A DNA stretch of 64,000 bases from Hymenobacter amundsenii (GCF_002204745.1 NZ_NIRR01000014.1:1-64000), one strand, 5' to 3'. Counted from the first letter of the stretch, positions 8,781 through 19,116 are shown. Numbers and translations: made by a program. Notes: generated from the letters alone by a model not told the origin.

Positions 8781-10694
8781 TCAGAAATGCCACTCCACAA
8801 ACGCCTCGATGCCCTCGTACTCGGGTAGGCCAAGTTGGTCGTAGAGGCGGGCGGTGGTGCGGTTGCGGGCCTCGGCGCGCTGCCAGAACTCGCGCTGGTC
8901 GGCCCCCGGAAACAGGGGGCGGTCCTTCTGGCTTTGGTGCTTGAAAATGGCCCGGCGCTTGCGCGTGAGCTCCTGAGGGCTTAGCGGTACAGCCATTTCA
9001 ATCTGGTCGATGTCCCACTCCTGCCAGGCCCCGCGGTAGAGCCACACCCGGCAGTCGGCCAGCCAGTCGGCCCCTTGCGTGCGCAGCTGCGCTACCGCCT
9101 GCATGATGGCGGCCAGGCACACGCGGTGGGTGCCGTGGGGGTCGCTCAGGTCGCCGGCCGCGAAAATCTGGTGAGGCCGCAGCTTCTCCAGCAGTTCCAC
9201 CGTCAAGCGGATATCCTCCTCGCCCAGGGGTTTTTTGCGCACCCGGCCGGTTTCGTAGAAGGGCAGCTCCTGGAAGTGGGCGCGGATGTCGGGGTCGAGG
9301 CCGGCGTAGCGCAGGGCGCTCTTGGCCTCCCCACGCCGGATGAGGCCCTTGATCTGCTGGACTTCCGCCGAATCGACCTGACCGGGCTGCTTGGTTTTGA
9401 GGAAGTCGGCCACCCGCTGGTAGAGATTTTCGGCGGGCTGGTCATCGAACCGAAACAGCTCATCATAATCGGCCACGAACTCGGCGAAGCGCACAACTTC
9501 CTCATCGAACACGGCAATGTTGCCCGAGGTCTGGTAGGCCACGTGCACTTCGTGGCCCTGGTCGACGAGGCGCAGCAGGGTGCCGCCCATCGAAATCACG
9601 TCGTCGTCGGGGTGGGGCGAGAAGATAAGCACCCGCTTGGGGAAGGGCGCGGCCCGCTCGGGGCGGAAAGTGTCGTCGGCGTTGGGCTTGCCGCCGGGCC
9701 AGCCGGTAATGGTATGTTGGAGCTCGTTGAAAACCCGGATATTGATGGCGTAAGCCTGCCCTTCCGATTCGGCCAATAGTTCCGAGAGGCCATTTTCGTT
9801 GTAGTCTTCGTCGAGCAGCTTGAGGATAGGCTTTTCTACCAGCCGGGCCAGCCAGGTTACGGCCTTGCGCACGAGGGCCGGCTGCTGCCAGTCGCAGGTT
9901 TCGCCGGCCAGCCAGGGCGTTTTGCGGGGGCTGAGCTCGGCGGCGGCGGCCTCGTCGAGCACCACTTGCACGGCCGGGTGGTGCTGCAGGTAGGTAGCCG
10001 GCACGGTGTCGGTGGGCTCGCCTTCCACCAGGCGTTTCACCACGGCGGCCTTGCCTTCGCCCCAGGCCAGCAGCACCACGTGGCGGGCTTCGAGAATAGT
10101 ACCCACGCCCATCGTGAGGGCCCGGCGGGGCACGTTTTCCTCGCCGTAAAAATCAGAGGCTGCATCGGTGCGCGTGATGTGGTCGAGGGTGATGAGGCGG
10201 GTGCGCGAGCCGGCCCCCGAACCGGGCTCGTTGAAGCCGATGTGGCCCGTGCGCCCGATGCCCAGCAGTTGCCAGTCGATGCCCCCAGCGGCCACTATCT
10301 GCGCCTCGTAGTCGCGGCAGTAGTCAGCTACCTGTTCAGGCAGCACGGTACCATCGGGAATGTGGATGTTTTCGGGGCGGATATCCACGTGGTCGAACAG
10401 GTACTCGTGCATGAAGCGCACATAGCTCTGCAGCGAGTCGGGGGCCATGGGGTAGTACTCGTCGAGGTTGAAGCTGACGACGTTCTGAAAGCTAAGCCCC
10501 TCCTGCTGGTGCAGGCGCACGAGCTCCTCGTACACGCGGGTCGGCGACGAGCCGGTGGCCAGCCCCAGCACGGCCATCCGGCCCGCGGCGGCCCGCTCGC
10601 GGATGAAGTCGGCCAACTCGCGGGCCACCTGCGCGGAGGCCAGTTCGGAGTCGGGGAAAATGCGGACGGGGACGCGGGGGGCGGCAGTGGGCAT
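8781..10694 (-). CDS. nagB: Glucosamine-6-phosphate deaminase fused to a PIG-L/LmbE deacetylase-like domain
   Basis: This 637-residue cytoplasmic protein joins two enzymes. Residues about 8-265 are a NagB domain (VLGLATGSSPTRVYEEL, FNLDEYYPM, GIGRTGHIGFNEPG), which converts glucosamine-6-phosphate to fructose-6-phosphate and ammonia. From about residue 350 a PIG-L/LmbE domain begins with LIFSPHPDDDVISMGG, the zinc-binding motif of GlcNAc deacetylase relatives, and later has DPHGTHR. Such fusions are common in Bacteroidota. The start at 10694 fits the NagB N-terminus; the frame runs open further upstream without homology. It is divergent from the second susC and upstream of the first susC/susD/nagX. 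The role of the PIG-L half is not certain. Confidence 0.93.
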   Translation of the reverse strand: MPTAAPRVPVRIFPDSELASAQVARELADFIRERAAAGRMAVLGLATGSSPTRVYEELVRLHQQEGLSFQNVVSFNLDEYYPMAPDSLQSYVRFMHEYLFDHVDIRPENIHIPDGTVLPEQVADYCRDYEAQIVAAGGIDWQLLGIGRTGHIGFNEPGSGAGSRTRLITLDHITRTDAASDFYGEENVPRRALTMGVGTILEARHVVLLAWGEGKAAVVKRLVEGEPTDTVPATYLQHHPAVQVVLDEAAAAELSPRKTPWLAGETCDWQQPALVRKAVTWLARLVEKPILKLLDEDYNENGLSELLAESEGQAYAINIRVFNELQHTITGWPGGKPNADDTFRPERAAPFPKRVLIFSPHPDDDVISMGGTLLRLVDQGHEVHVAYQTSGNIAVFDEEVVRFAEFVADYDELFRFDDQPAENLYQRVADFLKTKQPGQVDSAEVQQIKGLIRRGEAKSALRYAGLDPDIRAHFQELPFYETGRVRKKPLGEEDIRLTVELLEKLRPHQIFAAGDLSDPHGTHRVCLAAIMQAVAQLRTQGADWLADCRVWLYRGAWQEWDIDQIEMAVPLSPQELTRKRRAIFKHQSQKDRPLFPGADQREFWQRAEARNRTTARLYDQLGLPEYEGIEAFVEWHF

Positions 10695-11003
10695 GGCGCG
10701 GAGTAAGTGGTGGAAGAACCGTCGGCGACGGCCCGGGAAATTTGGCATTTTGCGGCCAGCATTCAAAAGTGAATTTGTACCGCAGCCAGCCCCAGACTTC
10801 AAGACAAGTTTATCAACGTTTTTTCGTAGTATGCAGCCCCGTTTTTTCTGTTGGTGTCGGCCCGCGAAATCTGGCCACGTCGGGCCATATACATTCTCTC
10901 TGTTACGCACCAGCGCCCTTTCACCACGCTGCCGGCCAGCATAAAGGCCACTACGCCGCACCAACCAGCAGATTCTGTTCTCTCCTACCCTTTTATTTTT
11001 CTT
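10695..11003. other. Divergent intergenic region between nagB/PIG-L and susC
   Basis: This 309-base gap separates two outward-facing transcription units and must hold promoters for both. It is more AT-rich than its surroundings near 10790-10840 and has T-runs just before the susC start. I could not identify a convincing TTTG/TAnnTTTG pair on either strand, nor an operator-like repeat or a riboswitch. Confidence 0.4.
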
Positions 11004-14000
11004 ATGAAAAAAATCTACTGGTCATGGCCGGTGCTGGGCATGCTGCTCGCCCCGGTAAGCCGGGCTCAGGCCCAGGCACCGCAACTCCGCCCCATTACGG
11101 GCGTCGTAACGGCGGCCGTCGACCGCTCGCCGCTGCCCGGCGTAACGGTGCTCGTGAAGGGTACCACCAACGGCGCTACCACCGACAGCGAGGGCCGCTA
11201 CTCGTTGCAGGCGGCTCCGGGCAGTACGCTCAGCTTTAGTTTCATAGGCTTCACCACCCAAGAGCGGGCAATCGGCGACGACAGCACGATCGATATCATT
11301 CTGAAAGAGAATACCACGGCCCTCAACGACGTGGTGATTACCGGCTACAACATTGCCCAGGACCGCCGCGATTTGGTGACGGCGGTGCAGGAAGTGAAGG
11401 CCAAGGACATTATCGATTCGCGGCAGACCAACGTGGTGAACGCCCTGCAGGGCAAAGTGGCGGGCGTCAACATCACGTCGTCGGGTGGGGCGCCGGGCGA
11501 GGGTTCGGCCATCGTTATCCGGGGCGGCACCTCGCTCGATGGCGACAACCAACCGCTGTTCGTGATTGACGGCATGATCATGGACAACTCCTCGTTTCAG
11601 GAGAGCACGGCTCCGGGCGGGGGCTCGCAGTTCAACGGGCTGCTGGGCCGCTCGGTGGGCACGCCCAACCGCGCCGGCGACCTCAACCCCGAGGACATTG
11701 CCAGCATTACGGTGCTGAAGGGCGCCAGCGCCGCGGCCCTCTACGGGCTGCGCGCCGCCAACGGAGCCATTGTCATCACGACCAAAAAAGGCACCGCCGG
11801 CCGCACCACGCTCAACTACCGCACCCAGGTTTCGGTGGATGAGGTGAACCGCCTACCCAAACTTCAGCACGAGTACCAGCAGGGCTCGGGCGGAGTGTTC
11901 GATGCCACCACCCGCAACTCCTGGGGGCCGCGCTTCGGGGCCGGCCAGGCCCAGTACGACAACCTGGGCAATTTCTTCGACAAGGGCTACACCTACCAGA
12001 ACTTCCTGAACATGTCGGGCGGCTCGGAGAAAGCCACCTTCTTCGTGTCGGCCTCGCGGCTCGACCAGAGCGGCGTAACGCCCGAAAACAAGTACGACAA
12101 AACCACGGTGCGCCTTTCCGGCAACGCCCAACTATCAACCAAGTTCAACGTCACGGGCTCGGCCCAGTACCTGAACTCGGGCGGGCGGCGCACGTTGCAG
12201 GGCCCGGGTTTGCTGACCACGGCCGGCAGCTCGTCGGGCGGATTTTTGCTGAGCCTGCTCAACTGGCCCCGCAACGACGACGCCCGCAACTACCTGAATG
12301 CCGACGGCACCCGCCGCCGCCTGCTGCCGCCCAACAACGGCATCGACGCCGACGCCGACAACCCCTACTGGTCGGCCATCTACAACCCCCAAACCGACCG
12401 CACGAACCGCTTTCTGGGCAACACCCAGCTCAGCTTCAAGGTGCTACCCTTCCTGACGTTGAGCCACAACATCGGGACGGACATTTCCAATACCCACTCG
12501 ACTTCGGTGCGGGCCGTGGGCACCTCGCAGGCCAGCAACCAGAACGGCGGCATTGCCGAAACCGTGGACCTGAACCGCCTCATTACGGCGACCACCCTGG
12601 CCTCCATGGAGCACACGTTCAGCCCCGCCTTACGCGGTTCGCTGATTTTGGGCAACACCATTGAGCAGAGCCGCGACGAAGCGGTGGACTACACGGGCCT
12701 GATTTTTCAGAACCCGACCTTTATCAGCATCAACAACACGGTGAACCGCAACGCCCTGCAACGGATAAGCACGCGCCGGCTGGTGGGCAATTTTGCCCGC
12801 CTGAGCGTGTCGGTGCTGGAGCAGGTGACGCTGGAGTTGCAGGGCCGCTACGATAAGTCGTCGACGCTGCCGCGGCCCGATGAAGGCAAAGTGTTTGGTA
12901 AGGGCTTCGGCTACGGCTCGGTGGCGGCTGGCTACGAGTTTACCCGCACGCTGGGCCTCGACCAAAGCAACATTCTGAACTACGGCAAAATCCGGGCGTC
13001 GGTGGCCGAAGTGGGCCGCGACACGGGCCCCTACCGGGTGCTCTCGCCGCTCACGAGCAACACCTACATCGGGGGGGGCTTCCGCAACGACTTCTTCGGC
13101 TCGAACCCAATTCTGAAGCCCGAGCGCACCCGCTCTTACGAGGCGGGCATCAACCTGCAGTTCCTCAAAAACCGCCTCGGCCTCGATGTCAACTACTATT
13201 TCTCGCGCACCAAAGACCAGCTGATTGCGCCCCGCGTGAGCCAGGCCACGGGCTTTATTCTGCAGTACATCAACGGCGGCGTGGTCACCAACGAAGGCCA
13301 GGAAATTACGCTCAACGGCACGCCGGTTCGCACCGCCTCGGGCTTTACCTGGGACGTGCTGGCTAACTTCTACCACAACACCAACCGCACCGAGTCGCTG
13401 CCCTCGCCGCTCACGGTGGTGTTCCAGTCGGATGCCTTTATTACCGCCGTACACCAGGGCGGCGCCTTCTTGGGCCGGCCCATTACGGGCATCGGGGCCT
13501 ATGATTTTCAGCGCGTAACCGACCGCAACAGCGCCGATTTTGGCAAGCTGCTCATCAACCCCACCACCGGCTACCCCATTCCGGGCAACACGTTTATGTA
13601 CGCCGGCAACCGCGCCCCGCGCTTCACCACCCAACTCACCAACACGTTCACCTACAAAGCCCTTTCGCTGAGTGCGCTGCTCGATTTCCGGGTGGGCGGC
13701 AAGGTGGTGAATGGCAACGACCTGTACGCCACCAACGTCGGTACCGGCATCCGGACCGCCGACCGCTACAAGCAGGTGGTGTTTGATGGGGTGACGGCCA
13801 ACACCGACGGCACCTACACGCCCAACGCCCGCCCCGTCGAGCTGACTCAAGGCTACTACCAGACCATTCTGGCCGCGGTGGGCACGCCGTTCATTGAGGA
13901 TGCTTCCTGGAGCCGCCTGCGCTACCTCACGCTCAGCTACAGCCTGCCGGCCTCGCTGCTGGAGCGCACCCACGTACTCAAAGGCCTGGAGCTCAGCGTA

Positions 14001-14159
14001 ACCGGCCGCAACCTCGTGCTGCTAACCAACTACAGCGGCGCCGACCCCGAAACGGCGGCGGCTGGCTCGGGCGTGCGTGGCGGCGGCTCCAACGGCTTCG
14101 ACTACGGCAACGTGCCCGCCACCCGCGGCGTGGACATGGGCCTGCGCGTGACTTTCTAG
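11004..14159 (+). CDS. SusC/RagA-family TonB-dependent outer-membrane transporter
   Basis: This 1051-residue transporter has a signal peptide (MKKIYWSWPVLGMLLAPVSR, cut near AQAQ), a carboxypeptidase-regulatory-like domain (GVVTAAVDRSPLPGVTVLVK), the plug with LQGKVAGVNI, FVIDGMIMDN and VLKGASAAALYGLRAANGAI, and a barrel ending in LRVTF. It pairs with the SusD protein encoded 33 bases downstream. It is diverged from the first SusC of this window, so the two pairs are unlikely to be recent copies. The ATG at 11004 opens the signal peptide. Substrate is not determined by the sequence; the divergent nagB gene hints at an amino-sugar compound or peptide-glycan fragment. Confidence 0.93.
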   Translation: MKKIYWSWPVLGMLLAPVSRAQAQAPQLRPITGVVTAAVDRSPLPGVTVLVKGTTNGATTDSEGRYSLQAAPGSTLSFSFIGFTTQERAIGDDSTIDIILKENTTALNDVVITGYNIAQDRRDLVTAVQEVKAKDIIDSRQTNVVNALQGKVAGVNITSSGGAPGEGSAIVIRGGTSLDGDNQPLFVIDGMIMDNSSFQESTAPGGGSQFNGLLGRSVGTPNRAGDLNPEDIASITVLKGASAAALYGLRAANGAIVITTKKGTAGRTTLNYRTQVSVDEVNRLPKLQHEYQQGSGGVFDATTRNSWGPRFGAGQAQYDNLGNFFDKGYTYQNFLNMSGGSEKATFFVSASRLDQSGVTPENKYDKTTVRLSGNAQLSTKFNVTGSAQYLNSGGRRTLQGPGLLTTAGSSSGGFLLSLLNWPRNDDARNYLNADGTRRRLLPPNNGIDADADNPYWSAIYNPQTDRTNRFLGNTQLSFKVLPFLTLSHNIGTDISNTHSTSVRAVGTSQASNQNGGIAETVDLNRLITATTLASMEHTFSPALRGSLILGNTIEQSRDEAVDYTGLIFQNPTFISINNTVNRNALQRISTRRLVGNFARLSVSVLEQVTLELQGRYDKSSTLPRPDEGKVFGKGFGYGSVAAGYEFTRTLGLDQSNILNYGKIRASVAEVGRDTGPYRVLSPLTSNTYIGGGFRNDFFGSNPILKPERTRSYEAGINLQFLKNRLGLDVNYYFSRTKDQLIAPRVSQATGFILQYINGGVVTNEGQEITLNGTPVRTASGFTWDVLANFYHNTNRTESLPSPLTVVFQSDAFITAVHQGGAFLGRPITGIGAYDFQRVTDRNSADFGKLLINPTTGYPIPGNTFMYAGNRAPRFTTQLTNTFTYKALSLSALLDFRVGGKVVNGNDLYATNVGTGIRTADRYKQVVFDGVTANTDGTYTPNARPVELTQGYYQTILAAVGTPFIEDASWSRLRYLTLSYSLPASLLERTHVLKGLELSVTGRNLVLLTNYSGADPETAAAGSGVRGGGSNGFDYGNVPATRGVDMGLRVTF

Positions 14160-14192
14160 GTCGCCTTTCTTACTTCTTCCCGACTTTCTGTT

Positions 14193-15782
14193 ATGAAAAA
14201 ATATCTTTTGTTTCTTGGGCTGCTCGCGGGCGGAACCGGGGCACTGAGCTCCTGCGAGAGTTTTCTCGACGTCAACGACAACCCCAACAACCCCTCGGAG
14301 GCTACGCCCAACTTCCTGCTGCCCAGCATCATCAGCAACGGCATCCAGACCCAGATGTTCACGAGCCTGCGCACGCCCTACATCGAGCAGTATATCGTGA
14401 GCCGCACCGTTAACAGCGGCGGCAACGACCAGTACCGCTTCACCAATGCCCAGAGCACCAACACGTTCAACTACTCCTACTTTCAGTCGGGCGGCAACAT
14501 TCCGCCCATGATCAAGGCGGCCCAGGCCGAGGGCTCGGTGTACTACGTGGGCGCGGGCAAAATCATGCAGGCCCTGATTCTGGCCCACCTCACCGATATG
14601 ATGGGCGACGTGCCCTACTCGGAGGCCTACCAGGGCGGCGCCAACTACAAGCCCAAGTACGACTCGCAGGAGCAGCTCTACGCCACCATCAACCAGCTGC
14701 TCGACGAGGGCATTGCCGAGATGAGCAAGGACCCCAGCCAGAACACGCGAGCCTTTTACAGCACCTCGCCCAGCGAGAGTGGTGATATTCTCTACAAAGG
14801 CGACACCGGCAAATGGATCCGGCTGGCCAATTCGCTTAAGGCCCGGCAGCTCAACCACCTCACCAAAAAGGCCAGCTACGACCCCGCTGCCGTGCTGGCC
14901 CTGGTAGACAAGGGCTTTAAAGCCACCGCCGATGACGCCCAACTGCAGTTCCAGACGGCCGTAGCCCCGCTCTCGAACACCACTAACATCTTCGGCACCA
15001 CCCGCGCCAACTTCGGCGGGGCCACGTTCTCGAACAACATCATCCAGTACCTGAACGGCACCACGTTTGCGGGCGTCACGGACCCGCGCTTCGGTATTAT
15101 GGCGCCTACTACCAGCACGGGCGCGGCCCCCGGCGCGGGCACGCCTACCGGCACCAACCTTACGCCGGGCACGACCATCACCGATTTCTACGCCAGCTGG
15201 TACGCCCGCGACCTGGGTTACTTCGAGGTCATCACCTACCACGAGCTCAAGTTTATTGAGGCCGAAGCCGCTTTCCGGGCCGGCAACAAAACCCGCGCCC
15301 TGACGGCCTACAAAGAAGGCATTCGGGCGCACATGGCCAAAATTGGAGTGGGCGGCACGTTTGCTTCGCCAGCCGTTACGTTCCCCGTCATCACGCCGGC
15401 CCAGATTACGGCCTACTTGGCCAGCGCGGCCGTGGCCCAGACGCCGGAGCAGCTTTCCGCGCCCGGCAACCCGGCGCTGCCCCGGGCCATTATGGAGCAG
15501 AAGTACATTGCCATGTTCCTGAATCCGGAATCGTGGTCGGATCTGCGACGCTACGATTTCAGCCCGGCTGTGTACGTGAACTTCCAGTACCCTACCGGCA
15601 CAAGCGTGAACCCGGCCCTATCGGCCAACCCCGACCCGGCGCTGCGCTTCCCGCGCCGCCTGCTGCCCGGCGCCACCGAAACCCTCTACAACCCCGAGGA
15701 GGTTGCTCGCATGTTTGCCGAAGCCGGGGCCACCACCAACGACGACTACGTAGGCAAGCCGCTGTGGTGGGACCGGCCCTGA
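14193..15782 (+). CDS. SusD/RagB-family lipoprotein
   Basis: This 529-residue lipoprotein (MKKYLLFLGLLAGGTGALSSC, lipid attachment at Cys about 21) is the outer-membrane partner of the preceding SusC. The start of the mature protein (ESFLDVNDNPNNPSEATPN) and the segment LTDMMGDVPYSEAYQGG are typical of the SusD-like (SusD_2) family. The end has YIAMFLNPESWSDLRRYDF, the usual C-terminal tryptophan-aspartate block. It is 33 bases after susC and 51 bases before another lipoprotein gene, so the three form one operon. Confidence 0.9.
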   Translation: MKKYLLFLGLLAGGTGALSSCESFLDVNDNPNNPSEATPNFLLPSIISNGIQTQMFTSLRTPYIEQYIVSRTVNSGGNDQYRFTNAQSTNTFNYSYFQSGGNIPPMIKAAQAEGSVYYVGAGKIMQALILAHLTDMMGDVPYSEAYQGGANYKPKYDSQEQLYATINQLLDEGIAEMSKDPSQNTRAFYSTSPSESGDILYKGDTGKWIRLANSLKARQLNHLTKKASYDPAAVLALVDKGFKATADDAQLQFQTAVAPLSNTTNIFGTTRANFGGATFSNNIIQYLNGTTFAGVTDPRFGIMAPTTSTGAAPGAGTPTGTNLTPGTTITDFYASWYARDLGYFEVITYHELKFIEAEAAFRAGNKTRALTAYKEGIRAHMAKIGVGGTFASPAVTFPVITPAQITAYLASAAVAQTPEQLSAPGNPALPRAIMEQKYIAMFLNPESWSDLRRYDFSPAVYVNFQYPTGTSVNPALSANPDPALRFPRRLLPGATETLYNPEEVARMFAEAGATTNDDYVGKPLWWDRP

Positions 15783-15833
15783 GCCAACGGCTTGCTAGCA
15801 TCTTTCTTCTGGCTATTTTTCCTGAAATTCCCT

Positions 15834-17120
15834 ATGATTCTGACCACCTTTATTCGGGCGACGGCCCGGCTCCTGCCCGCCCTGGGCGGCCTGTTGCTGC
15901 TGAGCAGCTGCGACAAGGAGCTTGATACGTACTACACCGAAACCGGGGCGCAGTATCCTACCTTCACGGCCAACGCCCTGGGCACGGCCAGCAAGTACGC
16001 TACCGGCGAAATCGTGCAGTTCGAGCTGCGCTTTGCCCAGCAGACCGACCCGATCCGGGAAATCCGCATTCTGCAAAAAATAGAGCCCGCCCGCGACTCG
16101 GTGTTGGTGCAGACTATTGCCTACAAACCGGCCTTCTCGCGCATCCGGCAGTCGGATACGTTGGTGGTGAATTACACGGTGCCGGCCGGGGCCAACAAGG
16201 CCAATGTGCGGGTTGATGCCGTGGTGGTGAGCACCAACGGGCAGACCAAAACCCGCAACTTCAGCTTCCGCCTTGCTGAGCCCGACCCGACCATCCGCCT
16301 GAATGCGGCCACCAACGTCACGGCCCCCGCCGGGGCCACGCCCGTGCCCGGCGACGTAGTACGCTTCCCGGTGGTACTCAACGAAGGCAGCATCACGTCG
16401 GCCTCGGCCATCACCTCAGCCGGCATTCTGCGCAAAGACCTCGACAGCCTGATTACCTACGTGAAGGTGGGCACGGCCGCCGAGCGGCGTTTTGCCCGCC
16501 AGCGCGTGCCGGTGGCTGGTACCCAGAGCGGGGCCGCCACCACTGTAAACGTCGATTTAACGCTACCCGCCGGCAGCAGCGGCCAGCCCGTGGTGTTCCG
16601 ATTCGAGGCCAAAACCCGCTACCAGGACCGCATCCCGCCGCTGGCCCCCAGCATCCGGATGGCCACGGTAACGGCCCCCGCCATCACGCCCGGTACGCCC
16701 ACGGCCCTGGCCACGGCCCGCGCCGTCACGCTCACCTACACCGGCCCCACCGGCGGCGACCTGGCCGCCTTCGACCTGACGACCTTTACTACCGTGCCGG
16801 CTGCCGGCCCGGCTACCAGTAAGGACGTGGCCATCACCAGTACCGCCACCAACACAGTGCGCCTCCAGACGTTGAACACCAGCCGGTTCGTGGCCTCCAC
16901 GGCAGCGGCCTACAACGCGGCCACGCTCAACAGCATCCGCCAGAGTTACCTCACGGCCGCCAGTTCGGCCCAGCTTACCACCCTCGATAACGTGGCCGTG
17001 GGCAGCGTCTACATCATCCGCCTGCGGGGCCTCGATCAGTACGCCATATTCACCGTCACGGGCCTCAACCGCACTTCCGCTACCGATGTAGTGGTGACGC
17101 TGGCCGTGAAGGCGCTGTAG
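15834..17120 (+). CDS. SusCD-associated lipoprotein of unknown function
   Basis: The 428-residue product has a lipoprotein signal (MILTTFIRATARLLPALGGL, then LLLSSC). Residues about 30-130 look like an Ig-like beta-sandwich (FELRFAQQTDPIREIRILQK), followed by a second Thr/Pro/Ala-rich beta region and a C-terminal segment ending YAIFTVTGLNRTSATDVVVT. In SusC/SusD operons the third gene often encodes a surface glycan- or peptide-binding lipoprotein, and position and lipobox fit this here, but I recognise no specific family. The start at 15834 opens the signal; it is the last gene before a hairpin. Confidence 0.75.
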   Translation: MILTTFIRATARLLPALGGLLLLSSCDKELDTYYTETGAQYPTFTANALGTASKYATGEIVQFELRFAQQTDPIREIRILQKIEPARDSVLVQTIAYKPAFSRIRQSDTLVVNYTVPAGANKANVRVDAVVVSTNGQTKTRNFSFRLAEPDPTIRLNAATNVTAPAGATPVPGDVVRFPVVLNEGSITSASAITSAGILRKDLDSLITYVKVGTAAERRFARQRVPVAGTQSGAATTVNVDLTLPAGSSGQPVVFRFEAKTRYQDRIPPLAPSIRMATVTAPAITPGTPTALATARAVTLTYTGPTGGDLAAFDLTTFTTVPAAGPATSKDVAITSTATNTVRLQTLNTSRFVASTAAAYNAATLNSIRQSYLTAASSAQLTTLDNVAVGSVYIIRLRGLDQYAIFTVTGLNRTSATDVVVTLAVKAL

Positions 17121-17141
17121 TTGTGTTAGCTGTTAGCTAAA

Positions 17142-17242
17142 GAACGTCATCCAGAGCGAAGCGAAGAATCTCGCATGCTGTCATTGAAGATTACTTCAAC
17201 GATTAGCACGCGAGATTCTTCGCTTCGCTCTGAATGACGTTC
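17142..17242. repeat. REP-like inverted repeat between convergent genes
   Basis: Arms at about 17142-17179 and 17205-17242 pair with only a few mismatches; the outer part reads GAACGTCATCCAGAGCGAAG. An inner TCATTGAAG/CTTCAACGA pair extends the stem. A T-run follows on the plus strand, so it can act as a terminator for the SusCD operon. It is nearly the same sequence as the element at 45610-45710, which marks it as a dispersed repeat. Confidence 0.88.
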
Positions 17243-17287
17243 CTTTTTTATGCTGATTATCGGCTACCTGACCGCTAGCCTTCCTGC

Positions 17288-19086
17288 TTACCGTCCCCCG
17301 AACAACCGCTCGAAGAAGCCTTTACGCTTCTTGGTCTTGGTTTTCACCTTGACTTTGGTGGGAGCCTGGGCGGCGGCGGGGCGAGTGGCGGCCGGGCGGG
17401 TAGCGGACCGGGCCGCTGCTACCGGAGCCGGTTCGGCAGCAGCAGCCGGAACCGGGGCGGCTGGGGTTGTAGGAGCCGGCATAGGTTCTGGCTCTGACGG
17501 GGCTTGGGCCACGATGATTTCGGCGGCGCGGCCGGTGGTGCGCACCCAAACTGGGCGGCTCTCGTTGTGCAGGCGGTCGAAGGCGGTCAGGTAGTAGGCG
17601 TAGGCTTCGCCGGGCGGCCGGTGGTATCAGTAAAGGCCAGGCCGTAACCTGCGCGGGGACGCACTAGGGCTAGCAGGTTGCGCGGGTCGTCGGGGCGGGG
17701 CGTTTGCTCGGGCGTGAAGCGGTAGAGGGCATAGTAGGCCGCCTGGTCGCCATCGGGGGCGGGCGGGGCGGGCTGCCAGGTGAGTACATTGGCCGACCGG
17801 GTGGCGGTGAGCGTGAGGCGCTGGGGTGGCAGCGGCGGCACGGCATCGAGCCAGGGCATCACGGGCACCAGGGCCGGGTAGCGGAACTCGTGCTGGCGCA
17901 GCGAATCGGTGGTGTGCAGGGCGTTGGCCATCAACGATTTCGAGCTAAAGAACACGCTGCCCTGAATTTCGGCTGGGAACGTACGGTTCAGGCGCACCTG
18001 CCGGGGCAGCTCGCGGGGGTTGCGCCAGATGGTATCGGAGCGGGTGTTTTCGAGCATCCGATAAGCGCCCTGCCCGATATATACGTGGCGGTTGTTGGCG
18101 TTGCGGGCCCACCATTCTACCAGCACCGGGTAACGGGCCACTTTGAAGCCGGTGCTCCAATACAGCTGCGGCAGCACATAATCGACCCAGCCCTGGCGGG
18201 TCCATTCCAGCGCATCGGCGTACAGGCCATCGTAGCCCTCGAAGGCGCGGGTGTCGGAGCCGTTGGGGTCGGTGTTCTGGTTGCGCCACACGCCGAAAGG
18301 CGAGATGCCGAACTTCACCCAGCGCTTGGCCTGCCGGATCGAGTCGTGCAGGTCGCGGATGAGCAGGTTCACGTTCTGGCGCCGCCAGTCGGCCAGTTTC
18401 AGGCCATCGGGGTTGTAGCGGGCGTAGGCCTCCTCGTCATGGATCACCTGCCTGGCCTCCGGATAGGGGTAAAAATAATCGTCGAAATGCACCCCGTCGA
18501 TGTCGTAACGGCTCACCACATCCAGAATGACGCGGTTGATGTACTGGCGCACTTCGGGCAGGCCGGGGTTATACAGCAGCTTGCCACCGAAGCGGATAAA
18601 CCACTCGGGGTGGCGGCGGTAGGGATGGCTGGCCGCCAGCCGACGGCTGAGCGTGTCCATCGTGGCCCGGTAGGGGTTGAACCAGGCATGAAACTCCATA
18701 CCCCGGTCGTGGGCTTCCTCAATGAGAAATGGCAGCGGGTCGTAGTAAGGCGTGGGGGCCTGGCCTTGGGTGCCGGTCAGCCACTTGCTCCAGGGCTCCA
18801 GTTCGCTCTTATAAAAGGCGTCGGAGGCGGGCCGCACCTGCACAAATACCGCGTTGATACCGCTGCGCTGGTGGTTATCGAGCATCCGGCGGTACTCGCG
18901 GCGCTGCTGCTCGGGGCTCAGGTTGCGGCTGCTGGGCCAGTCGATATTCTCGACCGTGGCAATCCAGACGCCCCGCAGCTCCCGCTTGGGTGGCGCTTCC
19001 CCCGATTGAGCCCAGGCTGCTTGCAGCCCCATCAGCAACCCCAGTAATACTCCTACCCAGCGGCCGGCAGCCAGCACTCGCACCAT
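17288..19086 (-). CDS. Glycosyl-hydrolase-like 10 (GHL10/DUF187) exported protein, frameshifted
   Basis: The product has a signal peptide (MVRVLAAGRWVGVLLGLLMG, cut near AWAQ) and a GHL10 TIM-barrel (residues about 40-370) with ELRGVWIATVENIDWPSS, VFVQVRPASDAFYKSELEPW and GVHFDDYFYPYP. A fibronectin-like region follows. The frame breaks near 17610: as written, translation ends at 17587, but restoring one base beside a CC/GGG run continues as GEAYAYYLTAFDRLHNESRP into the frame ending at 17288, giving about 599 residues. The restored tail is Ala/Pro-rich and ends in a basic KRKGFFERLFGG stretch. The family is thought to act on glycans; the exact substrate is unknown. It has its own promoter-like sequence at 19117-19148. 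The break may be a sequencing error. Confidence 0.85.
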
Positions 19087-19116
19087 CAGAAACGCAACTA
19101 AAAACGAAAAGCGAGG

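Noticed and set aside
12630..13973. Long minus-strand open frame inside the second susC
   Set aside because: No known motif, composition of an antisense shadow, and the plus strand encodes a clear SusC barrel.
17704..19047. Long plus-strand open frame opposite the GHL10 gene
   Set aside because: It is an antisense shadow of a gene with signal peptide and family motifs.
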